51,369 bases of DNA, from NCBI GenBank assembly GCA_035353335.1, contig DAOPZJ010000013.1, forward strand, positions 1-51,369. Reading direction: 5' to 3'. Positions within the stretch are counted from its first letter, which is position 1; each line of letters opens with the position of its first letter. The DNA is from Oscillospiraceae bacterium (lineage in GTDB: Bacteria; Bacillota; Clostridia; Oscillospirales; JAKOTC01). Of the stretch, positions 7,754 to 14,968 are shown one piece after another. Below the pieces are notes generated by a model that was not told where the DNA came from, did no database searches, and saw nothing but the letters and a program-made list of their open reading frames with translations. The position numbers and the translations under genes were made by a program.

Positions 7754-9760
7754 TTAATAGTAAATTCTCATTTCTTTTAAAGTTAAATTGTCATCGAAAA
7801 AAAGTTTAATAAACGGATGTTCCTCATCCGGAACTAAAATCATGCATATTGGACATCCGGGGCCCTCATATTGAGCAAAAGGATCCTTTAGCCGCGAAAG
7901 ATCGGAAATATAAACTTTTCCCGACATATCAAATTCATCTATCCCGTAAAACAAGACATTGGTGCGATAATCGTCATCCTGCGGATACATCGCCATCACC
8001 GACTCAAAGCTGTCGCCGATTTTGATTCCGCGCGGACCTTCGATGCCCTTGCCGTATACCACTGCCGACGAGACATACTTCGCGTTTTCGTCGGGGTAAA
8101 AAAGGATTTTATCTTCATCGGTGAACCCTCGGAAAAAGCTGAACCAAACGCCTTCATATCGGTAAAACTGATTCAAAGGTCCGTCGGAGTAGGATGAGCT
8201 TATTTCAAGCGGCTCGCCGAATTTCTTCTTGATATCTTCAAGTGTGGCTCCTGCCCCAATACCGCCGATTGTACCGTCTTTTGCCGTAAAACGGGAGGCA
8301 TCGGCGTTGGAGGTGATTGCCGGCATTTTGGCAAGCAATTCATTATAATCGAGCAAATCCCACCGCTCTTCCGGCTTGTTCCAAAAATCCCAATCCGAGT
8401 ATTGATCGAGCGGCTGCTCTACGACAAGTTCGGTATTTTCAAACTGCATCGCATCATAGGAGAACCGGATTTGTTCCACGGTTTTATCGGAATTGATATC
8501 GAAAATCAGCGAGAAACTGTTTTCAGTGCCGAAACTGCCTCTCGGATACCATTCATAAATAACCATGCAAGATCCGTCGCCCGCAACCGTCCCGCCATAA
8601 GTGTTTACATAAGCCGTTCCGGCCATTTCGATGGTCGGTATTGTCTCAAAGTCCTCTTTTGTAAATCCGCCGTAGAGGTAAAACCCAAAGGGTTCGTCGT
8701 TATAACCGATTACATCTTTGCCGAAATTGGAATCGAGGGCGTTGGTGTCAATCACCTTGATGAACGGATCACCGACGGTCAACCCGCTCGGCAGCTGATA
8801 GGCGCTGCTCTGCGACCATACACTGCCCAATTGAAATTCATCGGTGTATATTCCGTTGAAATCATAAAACTTTAAAACAAAATCGTCGCCGTAATACCAA
8901 TTATAATAATGACCGTAAAAAAACAGGTTTTCTTCGAGATCGTCAGAGTCCTCGATTTTGGTGGGCTCGCCTAAGACGGCACGCACCTCGTCCATGGTGA
9001 GACCGAGTTTGATCTCTCCAAACGCCAAATCATCGGGTTTGACGGGTTTTTGATTGTAATACGGCGTATCATCCGTATTGGAAAATATGAATTCAACCGC
9101 GTTCCCTTCCGAATTAAAAACAAACGAGAGCTGACAGGGGGTCCCGTTGTCCGAAGGAGTCCAATGATAATTGAGGATACTGCCGGATTCGGATTCGAAC
9201 AGATACGCCGTTCCGCCGCCGGATTCAAATTTGTCCGTCAAGTCCTGATATACAAAAGAAGCGCTTGACAAACCGTAGGCAACGGATTTTCGAAGTTCGC
9301 TTTCATGATAATCAATCAATTGCATTTCGGCGTCAAAACCCGAGAGCGGCAATCCCATATGATCGTCTTTTGCGTAAACATCAAGCACCCGGCTTCGATG
9401 CGATCCGATTTTTAAACCGCTCGGAAGCTGATAGGCCTCTGTGGTGACGGTCACGCGGCAAACAACCGGTGTACTCTGCCAATAGGTGACGAAGCATACC
9501 GAAAGACCCCCAAACTCCCAAACCTGATAAGACCGCGGGTTGTCTCCGTATTCACTTTTTGAGCTGTTGGTGATCGGATCTCCCATCAATTCCCTCACGG
9601 CTTCCATGGACATACCGAGCCGCAGCCCGGCTACCGTCATCTCAGCGGATGTGACCGGTTCCTTTTCCCGGTTGGTTTTAAAAGCACAACCGGTGGTAAC
9701 CATAATCAAAACCAAAATGACTGCTGTCAATGAAATTATAACTGTGGTTCTTTTTGCCAT
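7754..9760 (-). CDS. Lipoprotein with tandem BamE-like repeats
   Basis: The start at ATG 9760 has GGGGGG seven bases upstream and gives 668 residues beginning with a lipoprotein signal peptide; the lipidated Cys is residue 25 (VTTGC). The rest is tandem modules, each opening with a BamE/SmpA-type signature: GLRLGMSMEAVRELMGDP, then IKLGLTMDEVRAVLGEPT and IGAGATLEDIKKKFGEP. These alternate with half-modules such as LPSGLTVGDPFIKVID. The whole region is paralogous to the extracellular part of the neighbouring BlaR1-like protein; even the junction EPVTSAEMTVAGL matches EPVTASEMTVAGL there. It is likely anchored on the outer face of the membrane. Function is unknown; a partner or decoy for the BlaR1-like sensor is an inference. 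Confidence 0.85.
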   Translation of the reverse strand: MAKRTTVIISLTAVILVLIMVTTGCAFKTNREKEPVTSAEMTVAGLRLGMSMEAVRELMGDPITNSSKSEYGDNPRSYQVWEFGGLSVCFVTYWQSTPVVCRVTVTTEAYQLPSGLKIGSHRSRVLDVYAKDDHMGLPLSGFDAEMQLIDYHESELRKSVAYGLSSASFVYQDLTDKFESGGGTAYLFESESGSILNYHWTPSDNGTPCQLSFVFNSEGNAVEFIFSNTDDTPYYNQKPVKPDDLAFGEIKLGLTMDEVRAVLGEPTKIEDSDDLEENLFFYGHYYNWYYGDDFVLKFYDFNGIYTDEFQLGSVWSQSSAYQLPSGLTVGDPFIKVIDTNALDSNFGKDVIGYNDEPFGFYLYGGFTKEDFETIPTIEMAGTAYVNTYGGTVAGDGSCMVIYEWYPRGSFGTENSFSLIFDINSDKTVEQIRFSYDAMQFENTELVVEQPLDQYSDWDFWNKPEERWDLLDYNELLAKMPAITSNADASRFTAKDGTIGGIGAGATLEDIKKKFGEPLEISSSYSDGPLNQFYRYEGVWFSFFRGFTDEDKILFYPDENAKYVSSAVVYGKGIEGPRGIKIGDSFESVMAMYPQDDDYRTNVLFYGIDEFDMSGKVYISDLSRLKDPFAQYEGPGCPICMILVPDEEHPFIKLFFDDNLTLKEMRIYY

Positions 9761-9825
9761 AATGCCCCCCAATCGCTTTACTTGAAAACATGCCGAACGG
9801 ATAAACCTCGTAACAAACCCTGATT

Positions 9826-9912
9826 TCACGTAACCTTAAGTTTGTCATCATAAGAGAGTTTGGTAAAATAGAACGTACCGTCGGGAACTAAGATTACCGA
9901 AAGGTGTTCCGA
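9826..9912 (-). pseudogene. Remnant of a BamE-like repeat gene
   Basis: Read on the minus strand from 9912, 28 codons end in a TGA at 9826 and contain ILVPDGTFYFTKLSYDD. This lines up with the C-terminus of the adjacent lipoprotein (ILVPDEEHPFIKLFFDD): the ILVPD start, F-x-K-L and DD-x-L positions agree. A stop codon lies immediately upstream and there is no start, so it is a broken tail of a further copy. It sits between the BlaR1-like gene and the lipoprotein gene, pointing to past tandem duplication and decay. Confidence 0.6.
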
Positions 9913-9942
9913 CTACATCCTCAAGCTGCTTGTGATATATCA

Positions 9943-9971
9943 ATTATAACCCGCATTCCTTATTTTGTCAA
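9943..9971 (-). promoter_or_regulatory. Promoter upstream of the repeat lipoprotein
   Basis: On the minus strand there is -35 TTGACA (9971-9966), a 17-base spacer and -10 TATAAT (9948-9943). It would give a leader of about 175 bases that runs through the pseudogene remnant. No BlaI-type operator like the one at 12696 is visible here. Confidence 0.75.
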
Positions 9972-10011
9972 ACATAACAATCGATTAAGAATAACCCCGC
10001 GTGGGAAACAC

Positions 10012-12261
10012 TTACTGCGCCTCTTGCGGCGGATCCATCAATGAATGATAATAAAATCGAATACGAGTGACGTTTTTAAAAGAATCTAAATCGAAAATGA
10101 GCGAATAGCTTTTTTCGAAACCGTAACTGCCGACCGGATACCAGTGATAAATAATCGATCCGGTGCCGGTACCGGTGTCATGATCCACATGCGCTGTTCC
10201 GACCGCTTCGGTGAGCGGAAGTCCGTTAAAGTCCTCGGTTGTAACACCGCCGTAGAGATAATAACCGAACGGCTCTCCGTCGTTGCCGATAACTTTTTCT
10301 CCGAAATGATTATCCTGCGCATAGGCCTCAATCACATTTATTAACTTGTCTCCGACTGTCAGACCCGAAAGCAATTGATAGGCCTTGCTTTCCGACCAAA
10401 TACTGCCGAGCTGATAGGGCGCTGTCAAGATTCCGTCGAACCGATAGAATGTTAATTGAAGTTCTTCACCGTAATACCAAGTATAATAATGACCGTAGAT
10501 GAAAGTGTTCTCTTCAAGCTCGTCGGAGTCGAGAATTTTGGTCGGCTCGCCTAAAATAGTACGCACCTCATCCATGGTGAGACCGAGTTTGAGTTCGCCG
10601 AACGCCATATCATCCGGGGTTACGACATGACCGGATTGCCATGACCATGATACCGGATTCTTTTCTGCGTCGCCAAAACTGATTTTGGTAACTTTTCCGC
10701 TTTCGTCAAAGATAAATGATAACACGAGAAATGCGTCGGAGTCCGAGGGGTACCAGCAATAATTGATCATTCCGCCCGCATATGTCTTTGAAAAATAAGC
10801 GGTTCCGCTCCCGGTTTGATCGCCGTCGGCCATGTTGCGGTATATTAATGTGATATCGGCGGGGTCGTTTGTGATCAGTCGAAATAAACTGCTGATGTCT
10901 TTGTCTGCACCAAACATCAATAAATCGGCGGAATAATCGGAATTCGACTCGCCGTAATCTTCACCCTTGGCGTAGGTTTTGAGTACTTTTTCATAATTCA
11001 CGCCGACTTTCAAGCCGCTCGGAAGACGGTAAGACTCATCGGAAATCGTCGCGCTTGATAATAAATGCCTGCCTTCCGCTTCGGAATATGTAAATAATAG
11101 TTTTAAGCCATCATATTCCCATATCCGATAAGTATAAGGGGAATCTTCCCGTACTTTCTTTTCTTGCGCTGTAAGCGGCTCCCCTAACAACTGTGTGACT
11201 TCGTCCGTCGACATGCCGAGATGCAGACCGGCGACGGTCATCTCGGAAGCCGTGACCGGTTCTTTTTGTTTAGCGATACCGAACGTGCAGCCGACGGTGA
11301 ACATTATTACCAGCGCTAATGCAATTGCAGCCCAAGCCCGTGTCTTGTGATTATCGGCAATCATCTTCACACGTTCCTTTATCCCTTTTTTGCCCGATAC
11401 CATGGTGGTCGCCGCGCAGGTCAGACCCACGGGCGCTTGTTTGATTTCGATCATGCCGACGAGCGCTTTACCATACGAAATGCGATTTTCCTCGCCGAGT
11501 TTATTAACCGCGGCTTCGTCGCAGGCCAACTCACAGTCGGTTCTCGACATCGCCGCCGCCATCCAGACAAACGGGTCGAACCAATAGACCGCAAGCAGGA
11601 CGCACCGCACAAACGACCACAAGTTGTCGCCGTGCGCATAATGGCAGAGTTCATGTGTCAACACACTTCTTTGGGTGTTTTCATCCGCAAGCGCTTTTTC
11701 GTTGAGATAGACAGCCGGTCTGAGCAAGCCAAACAGGCACGGCGAATGCAAAAAATCGGCTCGATAAGCTTTCAACTTATAATTTTCGTCGGTCTCGACC
11801 GGAACGCGAACTTTCAGTAGTTTGATGTAAAAAATCGTATTCTGAATAAAAAACCAGACCGCAGCCGCTGCCGCGCCGCCGGTCCAAATCCACTTGAGCA
11901 GCGTTTCAAGCGGGACGGTTTGGCGCTTGACCGAAGCCGCTTCGAGGTCGAGGCCATTGACCTGTTCAAGCGGTTTTTCCAAAACCGAGCCGTATTCTTC
12001 CAAATATTCTTGCAACGTGTAATACTCGTAAGGTCTAACCGGAACGCGCACCGACTGCGCCGCATTGTTCACTGATGCGACCGTCTTTTTATCAACAGCT
12101 GAAATCGGACTTGTGAACAGCGAAAACGGCAGCAGCAGGCGAAGCACCACCAATCCCCACAGCGCATAACGAATCCGCCGGGAGAGTTTGTTTTTGAGCG
12201 TAAACCGCAACACGGCGACAATGATAATTAATATTGAGGATGTGATCAGCAGTTCCGTCAT
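10012..12261 (-). CDS. BlaR1-like M56 peptidase with BamE-like sensor repeats
   Basis: This 749-residue protein has two parts. Residues 1-310 are an M56 (BlaR1/MecR1) membrane metalloprotease domain with helices near 4-20, 32-50 and 124-147, the zinc motif HELCH at 203-207 and ELACDEAAV at 244-252. After a final helix (309-325), the outside part is not the usual penicillin-binding sensor: there is no SxxK/SxN/KTG set. Instead there are tandem modules opening GLHLGMSTDEVTQLLGEP and LKLGLTMDEVRTILGEPT with half-modules between. The gene follows the BlaI-type repressor by 2 bases. By family logic it should sense an external signal and trigger loss of the repressor. What the repeats sense is unknown. 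Confidence 0.9.
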   Translation of the reverse strand: MTELLITSSILIIIVAVLRFTLKNKLSRRIRYALWGLVVLRLLLPFSLFTSPISAVDKKTVASVNNAAQSVRVPVRPYEYYTLQEYLEEYGSVLEKPLEQVNGLDLEAASVKRQTVPLETLLKWIWTGGAAAAAVWFFIQNTIFYIKLLKVRVPVETDENYKLKAYRADFLHSPCLFGLLRPAVYLNEKALADENTQRSVLTHELCHYAHGDNLWSFVRCVLLAVYWFDPFVWMAAAMSRTDCELACDEAAVNKLGEENRISYGKALVGMIEIKQAPVGLTCAATTMVSGKKGIKERVKMIADNHKTRAWAAIALALVIMFTVGCTFGIAKQKEPVTASEMTVAGLHLGMSTDEVTQLLGEPLTAQEKKVREDSPYTYRIWEYDGLKLLFTYSEAEGRHLLSSATISDESYRLPSGLKVGVNYEKVLKTYAKGEDYGESNSDYSADLLMFGADKDISSLFRLITNDPADITLIYRNMADGDQTGSGTAYFSKTYAGGMINYCWYPSDSDAFLVLSFIFDESGKVTKISFGDAEKNPVSWSWQSGHVVTPDDMAFGELKLGLTMDEVRTILGEPTKILDSDELEENTFIYGHYYTWYYGEELQLTFYRFDGILTAPYQLGSIWSESKAYQLLSGLTVGDKLINVIEAYAQDNHFGEKVIGNDGEPFGYYLYGGVTTEDFNGLPLTEAVGTAHVDHDTGTGTGSIIYHWYPVGSYGFEKSYSLIFDLDSFKNVTRIRFYYHSLMDPPQEAQ

Positions 12262-12263
12262 AT

Positions 12264-12641
12264 TTATGACCTCTCTTCCGTTGTTCCCGCCCGACGTAAA
12301 ATTTCGTAGAGCTCGTCGATTTCTTGTTTAGAAAGTGCTTTTTGATCGACCATGGCGTTTACCAGTCCGCCCAAATGCCCGTTATAAACCCTCGAGAGAA
12401 AACTCTCGGTCTCTGCCGCCGATATTTCGCCGCGCTCGACCGCAGGATAATACCGTTTGGCCCGCTCACCTTCTTCATGGCGTACCGCACCCTTGGCTTC
12501 GAGCCGCGCAAGCATCGTGATCACCGTGTGTTTGCTCCACCCGGTTTCCATTTTTAGCGCTTCAGTCAGCCGCATGATCGTATACGGTCCGCCCTGCCAA
12601 AGCCGGTTCATCAGTTTCCACTCGCCGTCCGAAAGATTCAT
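12264..12641 (-). CDS. blaI: BlaI/MecI/CopY family repressor
   Basis: The start at ATG 12641 has GGAGG eight bases upstream and gives 125 residues, the usual BlaI length; an upstream in-frame start at 12704 would place coding sequence over the promoter. The winged helix includes WKLMNRLWQGGPYTIMRLTEAL and WSKHTVITMLARLEAKGAV, followed by the dimerisation half with LSRVYNGHLGGLVNAM. BlaI proteins bind as dimers and are removed when the partner M56 protease is activated. Two near-identical 18-base operators overlap the promoter of this gene, so autoregulation of the blaI-blaR1 pair is very likely. Confidence 0.93.
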   Translation of the reverse strand: MNLSDGEWKLMNRLWQGGPYTIMRLTEALKMETGWSKHTVITMLARLEAKGAVRHEEGERAKRYYPAVERGEISAAETESFLSRVYNGHLGGLVNAMVDQKALSKQEIDELYEILRRAGTTEERS

Positions 12642-12657
12642 AATATCGCCTCCATTT

Positions 12658-12675
12658 GGTACACACTTGTCAACC
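12658..12675 (-). promoter_or_regulatory. BlaI-type operator, downstream copy
   Basis: This 18-base imperfect palindrome differs from the copy at 12696-12713 at only one position (ACACTTGT versus ACAATTGT). It lies downstream of the -10 box, between the expected transcription start and the ribosome binding site. Confidence 0.75.
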
Positions 12676-12682
12676 CAATCAC

Positions 12683-12711
12683 AGTATAACAGGCAGGTAC
12701 ACAATTGTCAA
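12683..12711 (-). promoter_or_regulatory. Promoter of blaI-blaR1
   Basis: On the minus strand there is a perfect -35 TTGACA (12711-12706), a 17-base spacer and -10 TATACT (12688-12683). The -35 box is inside the upstream operator copy. Confidence 0.85.
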
Positions 12712-12713
12712 CC
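12696..12713 (-). promoter_or_regulatory. BlaI-type operator, upstream copy
   Basis: The palindrome GGTTGACAATTGTGTACC (minus strand) has an ACAATTGT core and GGT/ACC ends. It contains the -35 box. Its centre is 38 bases from that of the other copy, so two dimers could sit on nearly the same face and block polymerase. Confidence 0.78.
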
Positions 12714-12751
12714 TAATTTTTGAAAAATCTTAAAATATTTCGAAAAACCGC

Positions 12752-12780
12752 TTGCATCTTCATCTTTTCTGTGTTAAAAT
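12752..12780 (+). promoter_or_regulatory. Promoter of rpmB
   Basis: On the plus strand there is -35 TTGCAT (12752-12757), a 17-base spacer and -10 TAAAAT (12775-12780). A short CTGTC/GACAG hairpin follows in the leader. Confidence 0.75.
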
Positions 12781-12856
12781 AGACGGGCTGTCAAAGGACA
12801 GCGGTTTCTTTTATGCTTACTCTACATTCATCGCAGACAAGAAAGGATGATTATAT

Positions 12857-13045
12857 ATGGCGAAATGTGATATTTGCGGAAAAGAATTGGTGTTCGGGAT
12901 TAAGGTCTCCCACTCGCACAGACGTTCCAACAGAACCTGGAAACCCAATGTGCGCCGTGTCAAGGCCATCGTCGACGGTACCCCGAAGCGGGTTCACGTC
13001 TGCACACGCTGCCTGCGTTCGAACAAGGTTACACGCGCAATCTAA
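12857..13045 (+). CDS. rpmB: 50S ribosomal protein L28
   Basis: This 62-residue L28 is a component of the large ribosomal subunit. Two Cys pairs (C4/C7 and C49/C52) form the zinc ribbon of the C+ form of L28. Other family features are KVSHSHRRSNRTWKPNV and the basic centre. An AAGGATG site precedes the ATG. It is a single-gene unit with its own promoter and a terminator at 13096. As in many Clostridia it is not linked to rpmG. Confidence 0.97.
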   Translation: MAKCDICGKELVFGIKVSHSHRRSNRTWKPNVRRVKAIVDGTPKRVHVCTRCLRSNKVTRAI

Positions 13046-13095
13046 TACGGCGTTATCCCACGCGGCACTGTCTGAGCATTTCATTTCACAGAAGC

Positions 13096-13130
13096 GGGGC
13101 GGATTGATTTCCGTCCCTTTTTTCGTTTTT
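13096..13130 (+). terminator. Terminator of rpmB
   Basis: GGGGCGGA (13096-13103) pairs with TCCGTCCC (13110-13117) with one G-U pair, followed by six T, CG and six more T. Confidence 0.8.
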
Positions 13131-13133
13131 TGG

Positions 13134-13162
13134 TTGCATTTTCGCTCCTTATGATGTAATAT
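13134..13162 (+). promoter_or_regulatory. Promoter of the acyl-CoA ligase gene
   Basis: There is -35 TTGCAT (13134-13139), a 17-base spacer and -10 TAATAT (13157-13162), about 35 bases before the AGAGG ribosome binding site and ATG at 13204. Confidence 0.7.
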
Positions 13163-13203
13163 ATTAATACAAGTCTGCAGTTCGAAAGAAAAGAGGTTGA
13201 AAC

Positions 13204-14898
13204 ATGAAGAATAAAAGGAATCACAAAGTCCGATATATTACCGATATCCGTCAGATGATGCGTTCCAGCGTGGATATTTTCGGTGACCACACCGCCTTTT
13301 TGGTCAAAGATAACGGCGCTTATAAACCCATCAGCTTTAAACGTTTCCGATCCGACGTTGAGGGCTTCGGAACCGCTCTCTGGGATCTCGGATACAGCGG
13401 AAAACGTGTCGTTGTCATCGGTGAAAACTGCTACGAATGGGCTGTGACCTATATGACTACAGTCTGCGGGCTCGGTGTCATCGTGCCTGTGGACAAAGAA
13501 CTGCCCGCGGAGGAGATCGAGAACATCGTCAGTCTCTCTCAGGCCGCTTTGATTGTCTATTCCGATTCGGTCGCCCCGAAGATTGAACCGATCCGCGGCG
13601 TCGTTAAAATCCCCTTTTCTCAGCTTTGCGGATTTATCGATAAAGGTGCGAAATTGATTTCAAAAGGCGAAGAAAAATATCTCAATGCCCCGATTGATCC
13701 CGATGTGCTGGGGATTTTATTATTCACGTCCGGAACAACCGGAGTCTCAAAGGGCGTCATGCTCTCCCACACCAATATTTGCTTCGACCTGATGCAGATG
13801 TGTATGATGTGCTATATCGACGAAAAAGACGTCTTCCTCTCGGTTCTGCCCCTGCACCATACCTATGAGTGCACCTGTGGATTTTTATGCCAGATTTATC
13901 GCGGGAGCACCATCGCCTACTGCGAGGGTCTTCGTTATATCACCAAGAACATGCAGGAAGCCAAAGTCACTATGATGCTGTGCGTGCCGGTGCTGATCGA
14001 ATCGATGTATAAAAAAATCTGGCAGGGCGCAGAAAAAAAGGGCAAGACCGAGACCCTTAAAAAAGCGATTAAGATCAACAATGCCATGAAAAAGACCGGC
14101 ATCGATATGTCAAGAAAACTGTTCAAGGATATCCATAATACGTTCGGCGGACATCTGCGCATGCTGATTTCGGGCGGCGCCGCCGTCGATCCGCAGGTCC
14201 TGGCCGGTTTACGCGACCTCGGCATCAACGCCATTCAAGGCTACGGATTGACCGAATGCGCCCCGATCGCAGCGCTCAACCGCGACCATTATTTTAAAGA
14301 CGACTCTGCCGGACTGGCACCCGTAGACGGAAAATTGGAGATTTACAATCCGGGTCCCGACGGTACCGGCGAGATCCGATACAAGGGCCAAAACATCATG
14401 CTCGGATATTTCAATGCTCCCGAATTGACCGCAGAAGTCATCCGCGACGGTTGGTTTTATACCGGTGACCTCGGCTTCATCGACAAAGACGGATTTTTGC
14501 ATATCACCGGCCGCAAAAAAAATGTCATCGTTACAGCCAACGGCAAAAACGTTTTCCCCGAGGAACTCGAAACCTATCTGGCTCGCGACCCGTTCGTCAA
14601 AGAGAGCGTCATCGTCGGCATTATGAATGAGCGCAAGCGCGATTATGACATTGTCGCCATCGTCGTGCCCGACGAGGAAAAATTCACCGAGGAATACGGT
14701 CCCGGCTATACCGGCCAGCAAGTCAAGGCGAAACTTGAAGCGGCCGTGGAAACGGTCAATCAGATCGTACCCGCCTACAAACGCATGACCGTCACGATCA
14801 TACGAAAAGAAGAGTTCGTCAAGAACACCTCGAAGAAAATCAAACGATTCGGCATCGTCGAATCGGTGATGGACGAATATAAAAAGGTCGCGTTTTAA
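13204..14898 (+). CDS. AMP-dependent long-chain acyl-CoA synthetase-like ligase
   Basis: This 564-residue protein of the ANL (adenylate-forming) superfamily activates a carboxylate with ATP and transfers it to CoA. The P-loop-like motif LLFTSGTTGVSKGV lies at about residues 173-186, GYGLTECAP in the middle, YTGDLGFIDKDGFLHITGRKKNVIV is the hinge, and the C-terminal Lys occurs in NTSKKIKRF. The size and the long insert after the P-loop region resemble bacterial FadD/LACS proteins. It forms a single-gene unit between its own promoter and a strong terminator, so the context gives no substrate. Fatty acid is the default guess. Confidence 0.88.
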   Translation: MKNKRNHKVRYITDIRQMMRSSVDIFGDHTAFLVKDNGAYKPISFKRFRSDVEGFGTALWDLGYSGKRVVVIGENCYEWAVTYMTTVCGLGVIVPVDKELPAEEIENIVSLSQAALIVYSDSVAPKIEPIRGVVKIPFSQLCGFIDKGAKLISKGEEKYLNAPIDPDVLGILLFTSGTTGVSKGVMLSHTNICFDLMQMCMMCYIDEKDVFLSVLPLHHTYECTCGFLCQIYRGSTIAYCEGLRYITKNMQEAKVTMMLCVPVLIESMYKKIWQGAEKKGKTETLKKAIKINNAMKKTGIDMSRKLFKDIHNTFGGHLRMLISGGAAVDPQVLAGLRDLGINAIQGYGLTECAPIAALNRDHYFKDDSAGLAPVDGKLEIYNPGPDGTGEIRYKGQNIMLGYFNAPELTAEVIRDGWFYTGDLGFIDKDGFLHITGRKKNVIVTANGKNVFPEELETYLARDPFVKESVIVGIMNERKRDYDIVAIVVPDEEKFTEEYGPGYTGQQVKAKLEAAVETVNQIVPAYKRMTVTIIRKEEFVKNTSKKIKRFGIVESVMDEYKKVAF

Positions 14899-14912
14899 AT
14901 AATCAATGGCAA

Positions 14913-14955
14913 GACGCCCCCGGGAAATTACTCCGGGGGCGTCTTCTGTTTTTCA
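14913..14955 (+). terminator. Terminator of the acyl-CoA ligase gene
   Basis: An 11-bp perfect stem (14913-14923 with 14933-14943) is followed by TTCTGTTTTT. It lies 14 bases after the ligase stop and also ends the intergenic space with the convergent folC-folT gene. Confidence 0.85.
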
Positions 14956-14968
14956 TCAGATAAATGAA

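Noticed and set aside
12813..13154. 113-codon plus-strand ORF across rpmB
   Set aside because: It overlaps L28 completely in another frame and reads through the L28 terminator.
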